From: Streptosporangiaceae bacterium
GTDB taxonomy: Bacteria > Actinomycetota > Actinomycetes > Streptosporangiales > Streptosporangiaceae
Reading direction: 5' to 3'
Assembly: GCA_030039095.1 (NCBI GenBank)
Contig: JASHQP010000647.1
Location: 1-10,354, forward strand
DNA: 10,354 nucleotides
This document shows, piece after piece, positions 7,000 to 10,354 of the stretch. How positions within the stretch are numbered: the stretch's first letter is position 1; each line of letters starts with the position of its first letter. The translations under genes were made by a program, and so were the position numbers. A model generated the notes under the pieces. It did not search any database. It was not told the origin of the DNA and saw only the letters and a program-made list of their open reading frames with translations.

Positions 7000-7052
7000 C
7001 GTGGCTTCCTCGTCTCCGCGGCCACCCGCGTCCCCCTCGCTACCGCAGCCAT
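6983..7052 (-). repeat. 17-bp direct repeat ATGGCTGCGGTAGCGAG flanking 36 bp
   Basis: On the minus strand the 17-mer occurs at 7052-7036 and again at 6999-6983, a 53-bp offset that is not a multiple of three. Each copy holds both a start codon (ATG GCT GCG GTA) and, in another frame, the Trp-Leu-Arg-stop end of the preceding ORF. The 36 bp between them carry the GAGG ribosome-binding site for the second permease. Confidence 0.85.
6987..7052 (-). CDS. Candidate 21-codon bridging micro-ORF between the importer 2 permease genes
   Basis: The frame runs from ATG 7052 to TAG at 6989-6987 and encodes a 21-residue basic peptide beginning MAAVARGTR and ending KPRWLR. A strong Shine-Dalgarno, GGAGGG (minus strand, 7065-7060), sits 7 bases upstream. 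Its start overlaps the stop of the first permease by 13 bp, and its stop overlaps the start of the second permease by 13 bp. The ATG at 7052 corresponds to the start of the second permease in importer 1, so this looks like the ancestral start displaced by a 53-bp insertion. Translation would hand ribosomes on to the downstream permease. A functional peptide is not excluded, but nothing in the sequence indicates one. Confidence 0.45.
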   Translation of the reverse strand: MAAVARGTRVAAETRKPRWLR

Positions 7053-7987
7053 TTCGCCGCCCTCCGCTGCAGAATCGCGTAGATAACCATGACGATCGCG
7101 ATGATCACCACCATGATCAGGCCGAGGGCGTAGCCGAGGTTCTCCTTGCCGGCGAGCACGTTGCCGTTCAGCAGCGCCCCGATCTGGATCGGGGTCAGCG
7201 CGATCGTGCCGCCGGACAGCGCCTCCGCGGTGGCGTAAGCGGAGAACGCGCTGCCGAACAGCAGCAGCAGGCAGCCGAGGAACGACGGGAGCAGCACCGG
7301 GCCGCCCACGTAACGCCAGTACTGCCACGTCCCCGCGCCCATGTTCTGCGCCGCCTCGCGCCAGGCCGGCCGCAGCCCCTCCAGGGCGGGCAGGATCACC
7401 AGGACCATGAGCGGGATCTGGAAGTACATGTACACGAAGAACACGCCGGTCGCGTTGTACAGCGTGAAGCCGTGGTCCCAGATGTCGACGCCGAAGATGT
7501 TCTTGATCCACCCGGTGACGATGCCGGTGGTGCTGAGCGTCGCGATGAACAGGAACGCCAGCGGCACGCCGCCGAAGTTGGCGAACACGCCGGACGCGGT
7601 GATCACGACCTGCCGGAGCAGGTTGCCGCGCCTGGCCGTGTAGATCGCATACGCGATCAGCAGCCCGAAGATCCCCGGCACGATCGCCGTGGCGATCGAC
7701 AGCAGGATGGACGTCTTCAGGCCCAGCAGGTACGTGCCGTGCAGCGCGGTGTCGATGTTGCTCCACGTGAACCCGCTGGGGGCCTGCACGAACCCGCCGC
7801 TGGAGTTCTGGAACGAGGCGACAGCGATCGCGATCGTGGGCGCGATCAGGCCCAGGGTGATGTAGACACCGAACGGCACAACCCCCAGCCACCTGAGCGA
7901 GCCGCGCAGCAACGTGGTGACCCGGCTGGGCCGGGTCCCGGAGGCGATAACCTCCGGGACCGCGGCCGGGGTCGCGGAATCGGCCAT
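7040..7987 (-). CDS. ABC importer 2 permease, first subunit (PotB/PhnU-like)
   Basis: This 315-residue membrane subunit has about six hydrophobic segments (near 36-58, 90-117, 127-155, 180-201, 232-256, 284-306). The EAA loop reads WREAAQNMGAGTWQYWRY (209-226), with E211, A212 and G217. Its closest relative in the window is the protein at 373-1242: both share SGV.A.FGGV.LAF, Y.YFQ(V/I)PLMVLV.LPA..GL, WQYWRYVGGP and the QRRAA(R/K)WLR tail. It is about 26 residues longer, with a longer N-terminus and a longer region around 60-90. ATG 7987 lies 3 bp after the binding-protein stop; only a weak GGG-rich ribosome-binding site is visible, so coupling is likely. Confidence 0.92.
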   Translation of the reverse strand: MADSATPAAVPEVIASGTRPSRVTTLLRGSLRWLGVVPFGVYITLGLIAPTIAIAVASFQNSSGGFVQAPSGFTWSNIDTALHGTYLLGLKTSILLSIATAIVPGIFGLLIAYAIYTARRGNLLRQVVITASGVFANFGGVPLAFLFIATLSTTGIVTGWIKNIFGVDIWDHGFTLYNATGVFFVYMYFQIPLMVLVILPALEGLRPAWREAAQNMGAGTWQYWRYVGGPVLLPSFLGCLLLLFGSAFSAYATAEALSGGTIALTPIQIGALLNGNVLAGKENLGYALGLIMVVIIAIVMVIYAILQRRAAKWLR

Positions 7988-7990
7988 CGG

Positions 7991-9130
7991 CTACCCGACT
8001 TGCGAGGCCCAGTTCTGGCTGACGACGTTCTCGGCCTGAGCCGACTGGGCGTCGGTCGGGAACGTCAGTGCACCAGATGGGGCCGGGGGCAGTTCCGCGT
8101 ACGCGGTCTTGTCCACGGTGCCGTTGGCGACCAGCGTGGGCAGCTCGATCGGTCGGGCGAAGCCAGCCAGCCACAGGTTCTGGCCCGTGGTCGAGTAGAG
8201 GTACTCCTCCCACAGCCGGGCGGCAGCCGGGTCCGGCGCGGTCGCGCTGATCGCCTGGTCGTAGTAGGAGGCGTAGGTCGAGTCCGACGGGATAATGATC
8301 TTGAAGCCGGGGACGACGGGCTTGACCTCGGAGGCCAGCAGGTAGTCCCACCAGATCAGGATCGGCGTGGTGCCGTTCTGCACCGTGGTCGGCCCGCCGA
8401 TCGCGGTCGGCACGAAGTTGCCGATCTGCTTCAGGTGGGCGAAGTACTTGATGCCCGGCTCGATGTTGCCGAACGACCCGCCGTTCGCCAGCGCCGCGGC
8501 GTAGACGGCGGCGAACGCCGCGCCAGCCGTTGTCGGGCTGTTGTTGAGGCCGATCATGTTCTTGTAGGCCGGGTTGTCCAGGCTGGCGAACGAGGTCGGC
8601 GCGACCTTCACCCTGGCCGGGTTGTAGCCGATGGCCACGTAGCCGCCGTAGTCCGCGTACCAGTCGCCGTTGGGGTCCTTCGCGTTGGACGGGATGCTGC
8701 TCCACGTCGCGACCTTGTACGGAGCCCACAGGTGGTCGTTGGCGCCCTCGACAGCGAACGGCGTGCCGACGTCGACCACGTCGGGTGCGCGGCTCTGGCC
8801 CTCGAGCTGCTGCACGGCGGTGATCTCCTGCCCGCTGGAGCCCTCGGGGTTGGCGTCGGTGATCTTGATGTGGTACTTCGCGCTGAAGTCCTTCATAATT
8901 GTGCCGTAATTGGCCCAATTGCTCGGCAGCGTGATGACGTTGAGGTGTCCCTCTTTCTCCGCAGCCTTCACGAGCGCGGGCATTCCTCCGCCGGCTGCGG
9001 CGGACGTCGCCGTCGCCCAGTTCGCTGACTTACTGGCGGTGCTGCTTGATCCGCCGCTGCTGCATCCGGCGGCCAGCGCCACGCAGCCGAGCGCGGCCAC
9101 GGCGGCGGCGCCTGTCTTCTTTATTCGCAC
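7991..9130 (-). CDS. ABC importer 2 substrate-binding lipoprotein
   Basis: This 379-residue extracytoplasmic receptor is predicted to be lipid-anchored. From GTG 9130 the protein begins (M)RIKK, then a hydrophobic stretch, then lipobox LAAGC with the modified Cys at 23, followed by a Ser/Gly-rich linker. I prefer this start because AGGGGG (minus strand, 9140-9135) precedes it by 4 bases and it gives a clean signal peptide; GTG 9157 and ATG 9151 are in frame but lack a ribosome-binding site. The mature part (HLNVITLP near the N-terminus, DVVDVGTPFA, ILIWWDYLL, PDPAAARLWEEYLYS at 299-313) fits the SBP_bac_6/8-like receptors for polyamines, Fe3+ or 2-aminoethylphosphonate. The ligand is undetermined. 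It is first in the importer 2 operon, downstream of the 11-bp repeats. Confidence 0.92.
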   Translation of the reverse strand: MRIKKTGAAAVAALGCVALAAGCSSGGSSSTASKSANWATATSAAAGGGMPALVKAAEKEGHLNVITLPSNWANYGTIMKDFSAKYHIKITDANPEGSSGQEITAVQQLEGQSRAPDVVDVGTPFAVEGANDHLWAPYKVATWSSIPSNAKDPNGDWYADYGGYVAIGYNPARVKVAPTSFASLDNPAYKNMIGLNNSPTTAGAAFAAVYAAALANGGSFGNIEPGIKYFAHLKQIGNFVPTAIGGPTTVQNGTTPILIWWDYLLASEVKPVVPGFKIIIPSDSTYASYYDQAISATAPDPAAARLWEEYLYSTTGQNLWLAGFARPIELPTLVANGTVDKTAYAELPPAPSGALTFPTDAQSAQAENVVSQNWASQVG

Positions 9131-9382
9131 CTTTCCCCCTCTGACATGCATGACCACGTTGGGTCAGGGACGCGAGCATCGTTGCGGGAAAAGGTGAATA
9201 AAAGGTACCTATAAGGTTTTCTATTACTATCCGATGAATGAACGGTAGGCAGCCGGAGAGGGAATTTCTGTAGAGGGATTCAGCCGCCTCGCGTTCAGGC
9301 AGAATTAACCATTGGCAGTGGAATCCGTAACAATTCCGTGATTGGATACGGTGTTGACGGCCGGTAAAATCCCGGGCCGGTT
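9131..9382 (-). promoter_or_regulatory. AT-rich upstream region of the importer 2 operon
   Basis: This 252-bp gap separates the binding-protein start from the next minus-strand gene and must hold the importer 2 promoter unless transcription reads through. By hand count 22 of 60 bases in 9181-9240 are G or C, far below the neighbouring genes. It contains the three 11-bp-spaced repeats and a GGAAT-N8-ATTCC inverted repeat at 9320-9337. I could not assign a convincing -35/-10 pair on the minus strand, and I see no credible gene here. Confidence 0.6.
9189..9221 (-). promoter_or_regulatory. Three 11-bp direct repeat units, PHO-box-like operator candidate
   Basis: On the minus strand the units are GAAAACCTTAT (9221-9211), AGGTACCTTTT (9210-9200) and ATTCACCTTTT (9199-9189). 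They share ACCTTWT in exact 11-bp phase, so a regulator would contact one face of the helix. Streptomyces PhoP binds 11-nt direct repeats with consensus GTTCACC plus four loose bases. The third unit matches that 7-mer at 6 of 7 positions, the first at 4 and the second at 3. The repeat lies 59-91 bp upstream of the binding-protein start. SARP-type regulators also use 11-bp repeats, so PhoP is only one candidate. Confidence 0.4.
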
Positions 9383-10042
9383 CTACAGCTGCCAGTTTGC
9401 CGTCTCGAGCGCGCCGACGGCCGCCTCGCTGCCGTCGAGCCTCACCCGGGCCGCCGCGGTCCGGCCGAACACCCACATGGTCAGCTCGGCCGGCGGGCCG
9501 ATCACGGTCACGACCGGGGTCCGCGCCTTGGCGGTGATCCGGATCCGGGGCACGCCCGACTCGGTCGGCCCGGGCTCGTCGTCCCTGACCAGTTCCACGC
9601 CGACCGGCGCCTTGCGCAGGATGAACCTGGCCATCCCCAGCCGGTGCCAGAGCTCCTCGGACAGGCCCTGGTCGAGCTTTCGCGGCTCCCAGCCCGGCTG
9701 GGCCCGGCGCACGTCCTCGTGGTGCACGAAGAACTCGACGGCGTTGAGGCGCTCGTCCATGCCGGGGAACCCGAACACGGACAGACGCGGCGGGCCGCTC
9801 CTTATCATCTGCACCAGCCGCTGATAGGAGTTCCGCTCGGCCAGCTTGCGCTGGACCGCGGCCGTGTACGCGGCGAGCGGGCCCCCGAGCAGGCCGGCCC
9901 CGGCATCGGGCCGGTGTTCCCTGAGCACCAGGTGGGCGGCGAGATCCAGGGTGGCCCATCCCTCGCACAAGGTCGGCTCCCGGGGGCCGGCCTCGTCGAG
10001 CAACGCGCAGAGGGCAACGCGCTCATCCCTGGCGTACGTCAT
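9383..10042 (-). CDS. TIGR03085-like metal-binding protein (DinB/MDMPI superfamily)
   Basis: This 219-residue protein resembles actinobacterial TIGR03085 proteins, in the maleylpyruvate-isomerase/DinB-like four-helix metal-binding group. Recognisable parts are ARDERVALCALLDEAGP (4-20), TLCEGWATLDLAAHLVLREHR (24-44), MDERLNAVEFFVHHEDVRRAQP (95-116) and a C-terminal domain with ELTMWVFGR (186-194). H37 and H107/H108 are likely metal ligands. The biochemical function is unknown. ATG 10042 is chosen because the family typically starts M-x-[FY]-A-R-x-E-R; the frame opens at GTG 10069, but that would add nine uncharacteristic residues. The ribosome-binding site is weak. In Streptomyces, as I recall, this gene lies beside hisI and trpE; here it is followed on the same strand by the importer 2 operon. 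Confidence 0.82.
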   Translation of the reverse strand: MTYARDERVALCALLDEAGPREPTLCEGWATLDLAAHLVLREHRPDAGAGLLGGPLAAYTAAVQRKLAERNSYQRLVQMIRSGPPRLSVFGFPGMDERLNAVEFFVHHEDVRRAQPGWEPRKLDQGLSEELWHRLGMARFILRKAPVGVELVRDDEPGPTESGVPRIRITAKARTPVVTVIGPPAELTMWVFGRTAAARVRLDGSEAAVGALETANWQL

Positions 10043-10199
10043 CGCGACATCGTAGGCCACCGCGGGCACCCTGGGAATGCCCAGAGCCGTGCCCCGCTGC
10101 GTCCCGTGCCCGGCCTGCAGCGCGCCAGCGCGGCGAGCCTATGCTGACGACGAGGTCAGCGCGGCCCAGACGGGTCTCGATCGCAGGGAGGTGCCGCAG
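10043..10199. promoter_or_regulatory. Divergent intergenic region with possible promoter
   Basis: This 157-bp region lies between two genes read in opposite directions and probably carries promoters for both. On the plus strand TATGCT (10140-10145) fits the actinobacterial -10 pattern TAnnnT and lies about 55 bp before the downstream ATG. No clear -35 hexamer is seen. For the minus-strand gene I see no convincing elements. Confidence 0.3.
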
Positions 10200-10354
10200 A
10201 TGGCAGCGGGAGAGCCCGCGGCACGGGCTCGTTCTACCGGACGGCGGGAGCTGGCTTTCCTGCTGCTGCTGGGAGCGGCCGGGGCCGGGCTGGTGCTGCT
10301 CGCCGTGCGGCAGGAGTGGGCGCACGTGGACATCATCGTGCCGAACCCGCTGCC
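10200..10354 (+). CDS. Trp-associated membrane protein (TIGR02234-like), N-terminal fragment
   Basis: The gene runs off the window; 51 codons are visible. GGGAGG at 10186-10191 sits 8 bases before the ATG, a strong ribosome-binding site. After a short cytoplasmic N-terminus comes GRRELAFLLLLGAAGAGLVLLAV (about 14-36), a membrane segment, then RQEWAHVDIIVPNPLP-like sequence. The RREL, first helix with GAAGAG, then a W and a (V)P.PLP pattern fits the TIGR02234 family of membrane proteins found beside tryptophan biosynthesis genes in Actinomycetota. The role of the family is not known. The call rests on about 50 residues and on the TIGR03085 neighbour, so another small membrane protein is possible. 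Confidence 0.5.
   Translation, partial: MAAGEPAARARSTGRRELAFLLLLGAAGAGLVLLAVRQEWAHVDIIVPNPL

Noticed and set aside
6956..9028. A 690-codon plus-strand open frame opposite importer 2
   Set aside because: It is a compositional shadow of the permease and binding-protein genes, rich in Arg, Asp, Gln and Gly, with no recognisable domain.
1..9130. Recent inverted duplication of one importer operon
   Set aside because: The paired proteins differ throughout in sequence and length (for example 289 against 315 and 371 against 390 residues), so the copies are old or came separately.
9342..9370. Plus-strand promoter-like TTGGAT-N17-TAAAAT
   Set aside because: Spacing is ideal and the -10 is good, but it would only produce transcript antisense to the TIGR03085-like gene, and the -35 matches at 3 of 6. 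Kept as a note only; mapped transcription starts would decide.
9030..9968. Minus-strand open frame spanning the intergenic region and the TIGR03085-like gene
   Set aside because: It is out of frame with the recognisable TIGR03085-like protein and the binding protein, and reads as low-complexity sequence.

Overview
The window looks like chromosome of a high-GC actinomycete. G+C is high throughout, codon third positions are almost all G or C, GTG starts are common, and both terminal genes belong to families typical of Actinomycetota. I could run no search, so family names rest on motif recognition.

Layout. Positions 1-4916 (+) carry an operon-like run: the C-terminal end of a substrate-binding protein, two permeases, an ABC ATPase and a calcineurin-like metallophosphoesterase resembling the TIGR03767 (PPA1498) family. 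Positions 4964-9130 (-) carry a complete second importer in the same order: lipoprotein binding protein, permease, permease, ATPase. The two operons converge tail to tail across 47 bp. Both are of the spermidine/putrescine, Fe3+ and 2-aminoethylphosphonate type and are paralogous but well diverged. Positions 9131-9382 are an AT-rich regulatory region. Then come a TIGR03085-like putative metal-binding protein (9383-10042, -) and the start of a likely TIGR02234-type Trp-associated membrane protein (10200 to the window end, +).

How the genes may work together. Each SBP-permease-permease-ATPase set makes a complete type I importer. The phosphoesterase next to importer 1 has no visible export signal, so the simplest reading is uptake of a phosphorylated small molecule followed by hydrolysis in the cytoplasm. 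Three ACC-TTWT units spaced exactly 11 bp apart upstream of importer 2 resemble the direct-repeat geometry of actinobacterial PHO boxes. This supports, but does not prove, a phosphorus-scavenging role for the locus.

The most unusual structure is at two gene junctions. At 3206-3272 and at 6983-7052, repeated start/stop sequence creates a 20-21 codon micro-ORF. Each overlaps the stop of the gene before it and the start of the gene after it, and each has good ribosome-binding sites. They look like translational relay ORFs bridging adjacent genes. A G-quadruplex-forming tract also lies in the template strand near the start of the second ATPase gene.
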